Of a stretch of DNA of 64,000 nucleotides, positions 21,580-33,989 are shown piece after piece (position 1 is the stretch's first letter; each line of letters begins with the position of its first letter). A program made the translations under genes and the position numbers. This DNA is from Choristoneura fumiferana. Its lineage: Eukaryota; Arthropoda; Insecta; Lepidoptera; Tortricidae. The stretch lies in the NCBI RefSeq assembly GCF_025370935.1, contig NC_133494.1:7651578-7715577 (forward strand), read 5' to 3'. The notes beneath the pieces are model-generated. The model worked only from the letters and a program-made list of their open reading frames with translations, was not told where the DNA came from and did not search any database.

Positions 21580-23740
21580 TTTTCGGCAATCCCAGCGAGC
21601 AATTAGCAACCCCTCAAGTATTTGGAAAGAAAATGGAGTAACACAGAAATCACTTTCTTATAATTAGCTGATACACTGTTCGTTCTTTGTCTCATAAAAA
21701 GGAGACACTTTTATGATTCCTTCGTAAAGTAAATAGTGGGAACTGGTTGATTCTTATTGCAGTGAACTAACTAATTAGTCAATTTCTTGCGGTGCGTGGC
21801 ATTAACATGAGCCTTTCAAGGTCGCCTCATCTGGCTTGATTAATGGCGACGTCTATACACCACATCCAATTCCGTAGGCTAATTGATTCGTGCTAAGGTT
21901 CGTCGGCTAAATGACTCGGATGAAGGCGAATGGTAACGCCAGTAGAATTCATATTAAGCTCGAATTGTGGTCTTTGTTGTGTTATATTCAGAACCTTCAA
22001 AACATGCTGGTGTTCTTGGGCACCAACTAATTTGGGGCTCCATCGGGACTTAAATAAAAAATAGTGACTTTGACAACAAAAAAAAAAGTGCGTTTTCAGC
22101 TAATACGTTAGCCTTTCGGAGCTCCGTGAGGTGGGCGGCCTTAGCAGGGGCCCCGAGTTTCGTTTTGGGAAAGACTGCACAGATTATGTTGACACCTTAT
22201 GTAGATTAGCACGCATTAGGGTTTATTATTGTATGCCGCGTCTGTATAAACACTGTCAAGAAGGAATGCTTGTTGTTTGTAGCTATATAGGTAGATCTAA
22301 TCGGAAACAGTATACGTGAGTGGCACGTGCAAGAAGGATAAGCGTGCAGTGGACCAGCCTTAAATTGATGCATTATTGTAGACCAAGCTAGCTTGACTAT
22401 GCATAAGGGCACTATGAATAAGCATTGATGCATGAAAGGAAAACATTATTTAGTACATTTAGCACCGCATACTATCATCTTTCAAATCTACTTGTTTGAC
22501 GGTTTCAGAAACATTCTTCATTCAATTACTGTGTCTTTTCACAGTTATGGCTGTTTTAGTATGACCGATGTGGTTTTATACTGTGAAGATTGGAAGTGTT
22601 CCAAATTTAATCAAAATTAACAGTAGATTTTTCCCTATTATTTTACAAACCTTCAGATTGGGAAGTCCCACAGTGTTATCTTTAGGATTTTGAGGTCATC
22701 ATAAATATTCCTTTGTTATTTTACTACTGACTGACTTTATGAATAACATTCTGTAGTCTGTAACCAGGCATTGTGTGTAGTAAAATTAAATAAATATTGA
22801 TTACCTATTAACATACCTACTGTATGCATATTGATCAGCTGCAGATAATTTTATACGTTCGTTATTAATATGGAAATTTTCAGTTTTCACAACACATCTG
22901 GTATACCTAAAAGAGAAACACCGATGTTTTTGAGCAGTTATTTTACTGGAAAGGCTTCTACCTACTTACGTCTAAACATTTCCCAGTCCATGAATAATAA
23001 TTAAGCTCTTTGCAACAAAACTCACTCGCGAAATAATTACACTCGTGTTCTTGACTCGTATTGTTCATTACAGTTATTTAAGCTGCCTTTAGACGTTACT
23101 AACATTCCTCTCATTTTCAAATGGAACCTACCTACGTATTTTGTATTCCAATTATTAGTAACGACACATTTGCACGTGCCTCGTGTCATTTTCAATTAGG
23201 CGAAAGCAAACGTTCATCGGCTTGAGTTTAATTAACGGCACGCGATCTGAATGTGAGGTGTATTTCGCAAAGCCGAAAGGCCTTATGACTTCCCGACGCG
23301 TACTTCACTTGTGACTTTCCGGCTTAACGAATCATTTTCTGTATGTGTGCTACATACAAATTAACTTTTTTTTTTCATGACGTCGTTGCAAGTTTTGTAA
23401 AATTATTTTGGAAAATATCATGATATAATATCGAGCTTTATTTGACGAAATAACGACGATGTTTCAGCGTCATGTGCCGCTTACATAATTTTACGTTACG
23501 CTGTAGTTGGTCTCAATGAAGGATTCATTCGTCGTCTTTGATTGTCAACTTGAATGAGAGCATTTACGTCATCCGATGTTCCTGTTTGTTTTATTCACTA
23601 TTACTTTCGTACTTTTTCTTCCAACTATGCTTTAATTTCATCATAACCGCACTAAATACCCAGCACAAAGCGGTACTTTTCCGTTCTAGAGCAGAAAAAA
23701 TGTATGAAAATCCTTTATTGTTTTAGTTTTTTTTTTAATT
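21580..23740. other. Intron 1 sequence, no gene assigned
   Basis: A small GC-rich patch at 22110-22170 (GCTCCGTGAGGTGGGCGGCC, GGGGCCCCGAG) opens a 62-codon frame (22131-22319) that I cannot match to any family and that has no visible splice sites. The rest is AT-rich and unremarkable. Confidence 0.35.
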
Positions 23741-23784
23741 GCACCACCAGACACATGTATTTTTGCTATTAAATTAGCCTGCAT

Positions 23785-23990
23785 AGTGCAAAAAAATCTA
23801 GTGTTGGGTTGGTCAACCTGGCGGTCTTATGAAATTTGATAGATTGCGTACAAAAAATTGTTGCTACCAATCCTATCAAAATTAGTAAGCAACCGTATTA
23901 AAAAAAAACTGTGTTGGCCTGGCGCCCATCCGAAATTTGACAGATCGCGGGTAAAAATCATAGATATAATTATCTGCTACTAACTCTGCC
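23785..23990. repeat. Diverged direct duplication, period about 120 bp
   Basis: TGTTGGGTTGGTCAACCTGG, then GAAATTTGATAGATTGCG (from 23801), is echoed by TGTTGGCCTGGCGCCC and GAAATTTGACAGATCGCGGG (from 23911). Both are followed by similar CTACYAA sequence. Two weak units only. Confidence 0.35.
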
Positions 23991-24364
23991 AAAAAAAAAG
24001 AAATAAAAAAAAACAAATTGGCGGGAAACTTGCGAATTTTCCGTGGACATTTTTTGAGAGTGCGAAAACTTACAAAAAACTTACAAAAATGGAATCATCG
24101 AGTGCTAGTGACATTTCTTTCCTATTAATTGTTTAGCGTGAGTTTTAGCGTGAGGTTGAAAGAAAAGCAGATTATGCACCTCGCATTAAGTAATTTATAT
24201 TGCCCTCGTACTTTTTAAAGCCCTCGCTGACGCTTGGGCTCCAAATCGGCACTCGGTGCAATAATAAGTAACTTTCTGCTTGGTGCAACAATCTACTATT
24301 ATTTGTTTGGAACAAGGATAAATGTATGAATTGCAATACTTTACAAAAAAAACACGTACAATAT

Positions 24365-24472
24365 ATACCCATACTCAGCGGCATACAATTTGGCCCACGC
24401 TATATACAAACTTACCTATTACTGCATACATTTGTGGGCCAGATTTTTTGCCGCTCGGTATATTTGTTTAAA
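24365..24472. repeat. Imperfect inverted repeat
   Basis: ATACTCAGCGGCATACAATT then TGGCCCAC is opposed by GTGGGCCAGATTTTTTGCC then GCTCGGTAT about 35 bp away. It could be a small foldback element. No target duplication seen. Confidence 0.4.
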
Positions 24473-24619
24473 ATATACCCAAACAGGTTACCTTACAAAG
24501 AGGACTAAGGCTGGTATATTTTTACGATGTGGTGTGCGCTCTCTTGTGTCTATTATTGCTAATAGCAATCGCCAACGACTATGCGACTATATGTTATGCA
24601 CAACACTAATAACATAAAG

Positions 24620-27545
24620 CTCCGGCTTATCATGCAAAACATCAATAAAACAGACGATCAAATAAGCAATCCTATAGCCGAAATGTATTTTTCTATAAAT
24701 TATCCAGCCCAATATACTACCCATAAACATTATATGTATATTTATGCTTACAATGCTTAGATACGACGTCTGGCTGATTGAACGAGTGAGCGATTGAGTT
24801 TTATTATGCCCTCGTCACACTGTGAACGATAATCATTTCCCGCAATAATCCTGAGGGGAAAGCTGGTGCTTAATCGTTCACCTGCCCAATTATAACATTA
24901 TACTTAAGCATAAAATTTATATTACTCCACCTTACTTATAGCAATTTCGTTTTATTGCGTATTATTCTTTGAACCAGGCAAAAGCGTGTTCCGCATGAGG
25001 CTTCTTTTTGGACTTGTAAAAACTAAGTTGGGAAACAAGGAATGGTCTATCGCTATTTCTTTTGCATCCTACGCGTGCTTTGTTTTTGTTAATATTGCCA
25101 AAATAGATATAGACGCGTCGTGTTGTGACGTTCGTTATCTTCAGAATGTTCTCGAATCTGCAATACAAGGAACACAAAATAAATCTTGCACCTATTTCAA
25201 AAGTGGTTTGGTAAGCTCAACAGAAGAATAATATTTTTTTAATTGAAATCGACTAATGTGTCAGCAGCTACATTTAAACGATCTTCAAAGAGTAACACGT
25301 CAAAGACTTGACGTCATCTGGAAAATTTTTGGTGAAATATTTTCAGATAACATTTTTCACATTCATTTTGTGAAACCTTATGTAGGTATAAGAATTAAAA
25401 TTAAAACTATGGACGTGACTTCTTGGCTATCCATCCATAAAAAAAGTTTTTTAAAAATAACTGTGATTCAATAACCTATTGATCTTCACACTGTCAGTCG
25501 TAGGTGCGCCTCCGTTTTTCTAATACGTTTATTGCAGGAACGCGAGCTTCTACATTCCACTTGACTGAAGAACGAGGCGTGTCTGTAAGACCTTTTTTCC
25601 TATAATTTAAATGATTCCCAAAATTCGTTTTGTGGACAAACTCATCGAATTATAAGTTCCGAAACCACTGACTTTCATAAAACGGAATAAAAGAAAACAT
25701 ATCAAAAGTATTGTTCTGACTGATTGGCTGGACCAAAATCATGATTAGGTAGGTATTAGAGGTTTTTTTTTATAATGTGGGCAAGGAATAAGGAAGGATT
25801 TGTTGGAAATGTTCTCGGGCAGGAAGTTCTGCGATAAAAATAACGTATCTATTTCAGATTTCATTCACTAACTTGATTTAGTTTTGCAGTGTTATTTTAA
25901 AGAACACTCCGTATACGCTACAATAATTTTACATTGTAATCTCCACAATACGGGGTGAAGTACAGCCACGCAGTAGCTTTATGACTAGCATTAGTACAAA
26001 GGTACCATAACCTTCTTACGGGCGCTTTTAGTGTCCGTTTACGCTACAATAAATTTTTGTGAGAGCTTAAAAGATTTTTTTCATCTCAGTATTAAAAGAG
26101 AATCATTGTCGTTTATTCCCTCTTAGGCTTAACATAATTTCACAATTTTCTTGTTGCCTTTTTCTGAATTTCTATTAAGCTAATGCGTGTAACCTACCTT
26201 TCTTAATTACACCGGAAGCAAGGTAATATTTTCACCGAATAATAATGTAACACGTTCACAAAGAGCAGCGTCCAGAACCGTTATTTTCAAATATGCGTAT
26301 CTAATAAATAAGTGTATTCTCACTCTTTAATTCGTTCTGCTAAAATAAAATAAAATTTAGAAAACCAACAAAGAAAATAGTATATTGTACCATTTACCCG
26401 AGACGTTTATATAGCCACCCCAGCCAGTACGGCGAGGGTGGATACACACGTCGAGGGGAAAATGGGTTTAATGCTCGAGTTTTACACTGCTTTTCACTTC
26501 GATGGCGACCGACAGTGATCAACAGTGGAAACAATTGTTCACTTACTATGTACCTTTTATTGTTCATGCATCATTATATATTTTTTTAATTTTATTGGTC
26601 AATTTTGATTGATTTGATTGATTTTTAGTTTTATATAAATTAAAAATTATAAAAAAAAATATGTAGAAACTTCTTTGTGTGTGGCTGTTTACACCTGATT
26701 GCCTTGGTCTTAGACGAAGATTTTTACTTTATACACTAGAGCATAAAATGTCATTTTATGTCCAGCATAAATACGAACTTTACGAGCATGAGAAGTGAAA
26801 ATCACTTTATAGTTCTGTGCAAGTATTTTGGATGGCGAACAAAATTTTTGCGACTATTGCGGCTTCACGGACTTTAGCGAGCGTCATACATCGAAGTCGG
26901 CTTCATTGAGGTATGTTGTTCATGAATTGTTCTCTAAACATAATGCTGAGCAGAAGAGCAAATAAGCCACGACCTTGGTAACAGTCACTATTCAAAGGTT
27001 TAATCAACAAATTCGTGTTCTAAGTAGAAAAGAACTGATAATGGTTTTAGTCTAGACGAGGGCTGTTACATATATCAAACTAAAGCCGCCATCTTGAGTT
27101 TTAGGGTTCGAAGAATAGTAAATAATAAGCTTTATAATGTACCTACCATTGCAGGTTCCTTCAATATATCATTTTTTGTACAGTATCTAATAAATACTCG
27201 AATGGTATTTAATACAACCATTACAGCATGATAGATTACTTTATGTTATAAAGTACTTTGCTATAAAATTCTTAAAAATATTCCTGTTTCAATAGTAGGT
27301 ACTAGCGCATTATAAAAGTTCCTAGTATTAGTTTGAGTTAATTTAAATTTCGGTTCTTTTATCTATAATCTATTCTTGTATCTATATACTGTCAGTCGTT
27401 CAGAGGTTAACTGGAAGAGATCCCTTTAAGGGATAAGTTCACCTTTGTACATCTTATTATCCTGTGTTCTGTTATTTTCATGCGTTTTTATGTACCTACA
27501 ATAAAGAGTTTTACAATACAATAAAATATTGAACAAGCACATGAA
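24620..27545. other. Intron 1 sequence, nothing recognised
   Basis: Long AT-rich stretch. Frames on both strands around 24962-25474 have no recognised family and no matching splice sites. No repeat family of this window appears. Confidence 0.4.
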
Positions 27546-27580
27546 GCTTTTGACAATGTTCACACACACACACACACAAG

Positions 27581-27804
27581 CATCACGCCTGTATTCCCAA
27601 ATGGGGTAGGCAGAGCACACGAAACGTTACCGCTTCGGAGCCACTTTTAGCAATTTTAGGTTTTAAGTTTGTCAAAAACGGTACAATAGTGACAGGTTGC
27701 TAGCCTGTCGCCTACGGTATACCTTAACCTATATCCTCAGTCGCCTCTTACGACATCCACGGAAGAAATGGAGAGGTGTAATTCTAACCCGACACCACAC
27801 GGGG
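27581..27804 (+). repeat. Rep-2 element, forward copy between two dinucleotide tracts
   Basis: It is preceded directly by (CA)n (27561-27578) and followed after about 45 bp by a very long (TG)n. It contains CATCACGCCTGTATTCCC, GGGGTAGGCAGAGCACACGA, GTTACCGCTTCGGAGCCAC, GACAGGTTGCTAGCCTGTCG and CTAACCCGACACCACACGGG. This is the best-preserved copy. Confidence 0.7.
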
Positions 27805-27846
27805 TTGACAATGTTCAAATATGTGAAAGTCTATGAGTTTATTTAT

Positions 27847-28012
<166 letters not shown>

Positions 28013-28308
28013 ACTTGTTATTCTTCACGATAAAACTATATGTAAAATAATAAATTTAATACGCAACGAGTACTTTCAAATGAAGGCTGGCTGATAATAG
28101 CTGATAATATATTAATGGTTACCCTGCTAATTTAGGTATAAGTCGCTTCAAAAGTTTCCTGTCCCATCACCTACAATTTTAACTACGTATTCGATTATTT
28201 TACCTGTTAATTATATCAGTTTTATGTAGGTACAGTCACGTGCATTAATATGTAAACGCTTCCCCATTTGCAAAAGTATATATTTACACAAGATTTTTTA
28301 ACTAAGTA

Positions 28309-28448
28309 GAGTCAAGGGCAAAGATATCGACACGGCCAAAGTTACAAAAATATGTGTACTTACCTACACGACTTTATGCACTTAACATTAAGGCCGTGTA
28401 TACATATTTTTGCAACTTTGGCCGTGTCGATATCTTTGCCCTTGACTG
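28309..28448. mobile_element. MITE nested in the left arm of the foldback
   Basis: The inverted arms are AGTCAAGGGCAAAGATATCG, continuing ACACGGCCAAAGTTACAAAA, mirrored at 28394-28448 with two or three mismatches. TA flanks both sides (28307-28308 and 28449-28450). It interrupts a stretch that is continuous in the mirror arm near 29540-29580, so it arrived after the larger element. Confidence 0.8.
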
Positions 28449-28689
28449 TACACATGCATAACATTCACAACTTACCCACAAATCCCACCAAAATAATGAA
28501 AACGATATTTTTTAGTAAAATTAAGTAAACAACCTCATTCACAATATTGTGTACGGTAGTTGGTCCCCTTTTTTTTTAAATATACGTGACAATTTCTAAA
28601 TAATATCTACAACGCAGTGTAATGACACAAATATAAACAATTACGTTTGCTTAATTTTTCACAACAATGTATACACGTGGTCTTGACGT

Positions 28690-29112
28690 TGCTCTAATTT
28701 GCAAGGAAAGGTGGCAGCTACTTTTACTACAAAATCTCAAATCAAAGTTCGTATCGTACCGTCCCTCTCACTCTCGTATTAAAATTAGTGTTAGCGTCAG
28801 CGATACGATACGAACTTCGATTTTCGAATTTCGTAGTAACTCCCCTGATTGTAATTTTTTTCGAGTCGTCTACCATAGATAATGCTAAGAACTGTTTTAA
28901 GTTTAAAATTTAAATGGTCTTACGGCCAGATTCTTTCAATATGCTAAAAAAATATTTACTTAAATTATTGCAAAACAATTTGATATAAATTTCAAATATT
29001 AAAATAACGAAGTTTCATGAAGCGTAGATAAGTTTGTGTGGTGTAAAATTGGGTTATAGCTAAGTTTTAACGATATAAATAAAACGTTAGCTGACTAGGA
29101 ACCTCTTTATAC
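28690..29112 (-). repeat. Rep-4 element, reverse copy
   Basis: In reverse it reads AGGTTCCTAGTCAGCTAACG, GGTGTAAAATTGGGTTATAG (as written on +), AACGAAGTTTCATGAAGCGT and GATACGATACGAACTTCGAT, matching 18470-18729 and 52690-53000. It sits in the centre of the foldback at 28233-29637. Confidence 0.65.
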
Positions 29113-29840
29113 TTTGTTGTTTTTTAGAATTAGAAAAAGGGTAAACAATCTTGACGAGTCTTTTTATTCAAAAACGTTTAAAAAAAACAATAACTATTAC
29201 TTATGATACCAAAAGAATATAATGATCAATAATGTCCTTGTTATTTGTTACATATTTGCTTTGGCTTATTTTTCAAAAGTGTTTTTCAATAAAAGACACG
29301 TCAAGATCGCTTACCTTCTTTGTAATGCTAAAAAAATTAAATAAAGTCTGAAATAACGTACCTACTAACTTGTATTTCATATTTGTTTACATATTAATGA
29401 CGCTGCGGTGTAGATATTATTTGGAATTTTTCACGTAAGTATATTTAAAAATAGGAGCGAATACCGTATACAAAATTGTGCTTGAGATTGTTTACCAAAA
29501 ATATCCGTGTACATTACTGTGATGGGTTTTGTGGGTACATCATTTTGAACGTTATGCGTGTTTACATATTTAAAAAAAATGCGTAAATTTATACTTTTGC
29601 CTATGTGGAATTGTTTACATATTAATTCACGTGACTGTACAATAAACAGTTACACATACATATTTTTAGCATTGTCGCCTATTACGTATAAAAAGGTTGG
29701 ATGAAAACAATGAAACTGGTGATAGGTATGCGTACAGCGCAAGCGCAAGGCCGTTCATGACCAACTATGGAACGCTTTCGAAACAAATGACTTATCGATT
29801 TCATTGGCAGATTATTAACGTGTCCCAATGATACTTAATT

Positions 29841-30490
29841 AAAAACCGGCCAAGAGCGTGTCGGACACGCTCAAAATAGGGTTCCGTAGCCATTACGAAA
29901 AAATTAAGTAATATTTTTCTAAGAATTTCGTATTTTATACGGAATCTTCCATAGTTTAGGTATATTTTATACCTTAGGCTGCTATTTACTCTTAAACTAC
30001 TAATAATTCTCAAGCAAACTTAACCGTTATAGTTTTCCTTGAAAGTTTGAGATACATACTACCATCCTGAATTTTTTCAAAGATTTTAGAAGGGGGGGGG
30101 GACTTTCTATGTTAATGAAAATTTGCACTATAAAGTTGAATATTTCGCAAACAAATCGCTTAATCGAAAAATCGTCTTAGCAAACCCCTACTGGGTTTAA
30201 AAGACCTATTTAAAAATATCCCACACTATAAACTTGGATGAGAAAAAAAAAATCACCCCCACTTTACGTCTATGGGAGGTACCATAAAAAAATGTTTTTT
30301 TAGTTTTTTATTGTAGCATTTTGTGCGCATAGTTTACATATATATCCGTGCAAAATTCCAGCTTTCTAGCATTGATAGTCCCTGAGCAAAGCCGCGGACG
30401 GACGGACAGACAGACAGACGGACAGACAGACAGACATGGCGAAACTATAAGGGTTACGTTTTTGCCATTTTGGCTCCGGAATCCTAAAAA
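29841..30490 (+). repeat. Rep-1 element, complete copy
   Basis: It runs from AAAAACCGGCCAAGAGCGTG to TAAGGGTTACG ... GGAATCCTAAAAA, with an expanded GACGGACAGACAGACAGAC tract at 30398-30435. Order and spacing match 5748-6381, which supports this as the full element (about 640 bp). Confidence 0.7.
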
Positions 30491-30494
30491 AGGG

Positions 30495-31710
30495 TTCCAT
30501 TGCGAATTAGTTCAATAACACAGTAGGTAGGTACCTAATGCACTATCATATACAGAACATTAATGCGCGTTCTTTGTTGAGTGGGTTCCATTAATTACGA
30601 CAATACAATGCGCAATGTTTAAACATTTTTGTCCAATGAATGCGTTTCGTGGAAACTAATAAACGGTAATGCCATTGTTTATTCTACACATTGTACTGTA
30701 GGTACCTTAAATACAGGAGTATGTGTGCAAAATGGTAGCTAAAGTGAATCAAGAGAATGAATTCAGGCGTATGTAATTTTTAACTATCAGTTGCCCGCGA
30801 CTCTGTCTGTGAAGAATGAATACAAGATAGTTTCTTTCAATGAACTGAGCCGTTTGTTGAAGTTATCGGAAATTAAGACAAACACGGTGTGCGTTTAAGA
30901 TACTGGGTGAAAATCGAGTGAACGCTTGTATACGTTTCAGGCACTGATTGAAGTAGCGCTAAGAAATTCCGGCAGTTAATGGGTTAAAAGGATATATTAT
31001 TTTAATGATCGGTTGATAAAATAAAATAGTACAACAGTTTATTTAGTAGGTAATAAACTGTGCAAACAGTGGTCATATAACATAAATTGACGTAGAACGT
31101 GATCTCATAACGTCGCCATAGCATTCACTATTGTATTACTTAAAGTAATTGTTGTATAACGTTACCTACTAGTTTACGTGACGATTCTAAAACATGCTAA
31201 CAATAGTTTGAAATATACGTAAGCTTCTATTTCAGTTTCGGGACAAATTTAGATTAAGTTATGTAACGTAAAAGCACAACCTTGTGGCCACAAACGAAGT
31301 TTAAAAAAAAAGGCATACAAATCTTACAAGTTAATTTTGATCCACTTCTAGTGGTCAAATTTGTTTAAAAGATACATATGATGTAAGTTAAGTGATCACG
31401 GTAATTGAGGAGATAAATGAGGGTTCCGTTTCTTCCTTTTGAGGTATGGAACCCTAAAAGGGCCAAATGCGAGTCAGACTTGTACACGGAGATTGCAGCT
31501 GCGTAAGTTAGGTATTTTTTTAGGATGTAACAACTAGCAGTTAGTGTATGCATTTTTTGCCATACTTGTCATCACAAAAACTTTTGGCAAGCCGGTGGGA
31601 ATCAAGTTACAACAGCGTTAAGCAACTGATACCATCGCACTATGTGTTCGCAACGGTTTAAACTTCAGTCCTCGTTTTTCTGAAAAATTGTTGAATGCTC
31701 GTTCCCAATT
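30495..31710. other. Intron 1 sequence with one Rep-1 scrap
   Basis: At 31420-31480, GAGGGTTCCGTTTCTTCC ... GGTATGGAACCCTAAAAGGG and CCAAATGCGAGTCAGACTTG are a fused piece of Rep-1-type ends. The rest is unassigned AT-rich sequence. Confidence 0.45.
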
Positions 31711-31714
31711 CACA

Positions 31715-31795
31715 ATGGAGTTCTAAGGGAAACGCCTTTGTTCAGCAGTGGACATCTTCCGAATGATGATGACGATGATTATGTTGATTATGTAC
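31715..31795 (+). mobile_element. RTE-type LINE 3' end fragment
   Basis: GGAAACGCCTTTGTTCAGCA then GTGGACATCTTCCGAATGA reads GNAFVQQWTSSE then stop. This resembles the last residues of RTE-clade LINE ORFs and is followed by a (GATGAT)n-type tail (31760-31783). Related ends, in reverse, are at 48076-48130 and 53752-53795. Confidence 0.6.
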
Positions 31796-31799
31796 CAGG

Positions 31800-32855
31800 C
31801 TTTACGCGCGCCTGAGTAATTCAATACAGGACATGTCTCAATTCATAAACTTCTTTCAATTGCAAAGTTTTATTCCCGCTTAGGCTTTAATAATAGAACC
31901 GGTGAAGTACAAACTAGAGCATAACAGCAAACATGTCCACGTGACAAGGGTCCCGTGCTTCAGAAAATTCAGCTGTCGGACCCTCTGCCCATAACGCGTC
32001 CGTCATAACTTGGAAGCCGTTTTACGTAAAACTATTATGTGTAAACTACATTATTGAGCAAACATTTTTAAATAAATACGTATGTATACATAGTCCAGAA
32101 AATAGGAATTGCCTATCTGTAATCTTCTAAGATGTTAAGGGTTTTTGTCAACATCAAAGATAAGCGATTCGAGTTTCGAAGCGAATAGCAATTAAGTTAC
32201 AGATTCATATTTCCTGAACTTTACAAGGGCCGAGGCTTTGCCCGCTTGGCTCCCTAATCTGAATATTTCGAAAAATCTCTTCTTAGTGCACCTTCATGAC
32301 TTTTGAAGAATATGACTGCCGAATTTTAAATCTACTGTTGCGTGCGTTGTTTATTACTCACGTTACGGTTTTTTAGTTGCAGATTGTCAGTTTTATGCTT
32401 TTTTCAGTGTTTTTAGAAACAATAGCCCGCAAATTCGTGTGCAAATTAGTTTATCAAATTTTCGCATATTTACAGTAAGAAAAAAGAACATTTTGTGGAA
32501 CCAGTAAAAAAAATTACAATGAGTTGATCCGCTGTTATTTGTATGTCATTTTTCAGGTAAGTACAAACTATTGGGTATTGGCTATGTTTGGGTTTGGTTG
32601 CTGGCAAAAGCTAGTCATCAAATGATAAGAACCTTTTACTGAAATTTACTTATCAATACATGTGTATTGATTGGTCGCCTCCATTTTTCATGGACAATAA
32701 TTGTCTCCTCAAAAAAATCGTTATTTTCAAAATATTCAATACTTATTTAAATTTTTTTTCAAAATACTTTTTACTATACATTTATCATAATAACATTAAA
32801 ATTAGGATATTAAAACTATTGTTTTTTTACTAAATCGTTGTGACATAGTATTCAA
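31800..32855. other. Intron 1 sequence, nothing recognised
   Basis: AT-rich sequence without coding signal or recognised repeats. Confidence 0.4.
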
Positions 32856-33139
32856 AAAGTGTGACGAAGGTGTTTTGCATACAGATTAATCGTGTCCCTC
32901 TGCGCAATCTGTTGTCGCCTTAAGCTTTCACGCAAAAAAAATACAAAGAACCTTTTAATACAAAAGCATTTAATAAACTTTTGAAATGTTGCCATTAAAT
33001 CAATAATGAGTAAATAGACATAGATATCTATAATTTTAAATAAAAAATATTTTACTAGCTGTCCCCCGCAGTATATGATTTTACTGCTACCATTTTGTCA
33101 CACGACTTACGAAACAAATAATATGCGTTAGTTATTTTG

Positions 33140-33278
33140 ACCTTGCACGCTGGGCACGGGTACGTTCCCTCTCCTCCTTGGCCTCATGCCGCGTGTCCCC
33201 GCGCCCTAGCGAACCAAGTAAGTTGCCCGAACGCAGTGGAAGGAGGTGCGTGTGTTTATTCGGCAGCCGCTCTGTCAC
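33140..33278 (+). promoter_or_regulatory. GC-rich block ending in a strong splice donor (possible 5' UTR exon)
   Basis: The sequence from about 33140 is much richer in GC than its flanks (GCTGGGCACGGGTACG, CGCGTGTCCCCGCGCCC) and ends CTCTGTCAC|GTAAGTTAC. A polypyrimidine-poor but possible acceptor TTTCATTTAAG lies at about 33590, 35 bp before the ATG at 33625. Together they could be the promoter and first exon of the small gene that follows. This is inference only. Confidence 0.3.
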
Positions 33279-33624
33279 GTAAGTTACTTCTTTGAAATGT
33301 TATTATAGTTTCTGTTTTCTAATATTATTATATTAATATTCAGTAATATGTCGTATGCGGGCAGTTTCACGTAGATTGTATGATTAGTTTAATGCTGAGA
33401 ACATCAAACGCTGATTTTTCACACCTCTGTCACAAAGCACCTTTGTCACGAAAAGTGTGACGAAGTGGTATAGCTCGTGACGGAGTGGCCATTTTTGTAT
33501 GGAATTTAGAGCATTCGCTCATTGTAACAACACTAAATTATTTATTTTTGTGCGTTCGACATTACACCGTGAATTATTTTATTCATTTAAGGTATTACCA
33601 TCAGGAGATTAGGTGAAATGAAAA

Positions 33625-33989
33625 ATGGCGTTATCTGCGGCGGAAAGGCAGCAACGTTGTCGCGAGAAAAGGAAAAATGACCCTGAAAAAGTTGAAGAAG
33701 TCAGACGTAAAGATTTACAAAGATATCACGCTCGTAAAAAGCTAGTTAAAGATATGATATGACGGAAAAAGAACACAAAGAAATGAAAAGAAAATGGCAA
33801 GTTAGAAATAAGAAAAGAAGAGAAAAACAAAAAGCTGACACTGGACAATTGTTCAAATTAGTAGAGTCAGATGTATCAGATGTGATGTTTGAAAATTTGT
33901 TAAAAATAGTTCCAACTCCTAAGGAGGTCAAAAAAGGAAGGCGCGTTTATTACGAATTTGATCAACCAAAAGAAGTATTTGAAAAGTAG
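33625..33989 (+). pseudogene. Broken ORF with basic AERQQRCREKRK-type N-terminus
   Basis: ATG at 33625 opens 45 codons reading MALSAAERQQRCREKRKND, then a charged stretch ending RYHARKKLVKDM, and stops at 33760-33762. A second frame (ATG 33759, stop 33987-33989) carries on: TEKEHKEMKRKWQVRNKKRR, then a Ser/Asp/Val-rich part and a C-terminus VYYEFDQPKEVFEK. At the junction GATATG is followed by ATATG, a 5 bp tandem duplication; removing it conceptually restores KDM-TEKEH continuity. I know similar basic, helical AERQRxCREKRK starts from uncharacterised, multi-copy insect proteins, some much longer. Function unknown; DNA or RNA contact is plausible from charge alone. AATAAA-like signals follow at about 34010. 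It could be real if the duplication is a sequencing error. Confidence 0.6.

Larger units (their letters stand above)
28233..29637. mobile_element. 1.4 kb foldback transposon with TA flanks and nested insertions
   Basis: The termini are TA|CAGTCACGTGCATTAATATG and its reverse complement CATATTAATTCACGTGACTG|TA. Similarity extends inward for about 250-400 bp on each side: GCAAAAGTATATATTTACAC, ACATGCATAAC, ACTTACCCACAAATCCCA and AAATAATATCTACAACGCAG all have diverged mirror copies between 29380 and 29637. The TA duplication and CAGT terminus are Tc1/mariner-like. The left arm is interrupted by a MITE (28309-28448) and the centre by a reversed Rep-4 copy. No transposase frame is left. Confidence 0.75.
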
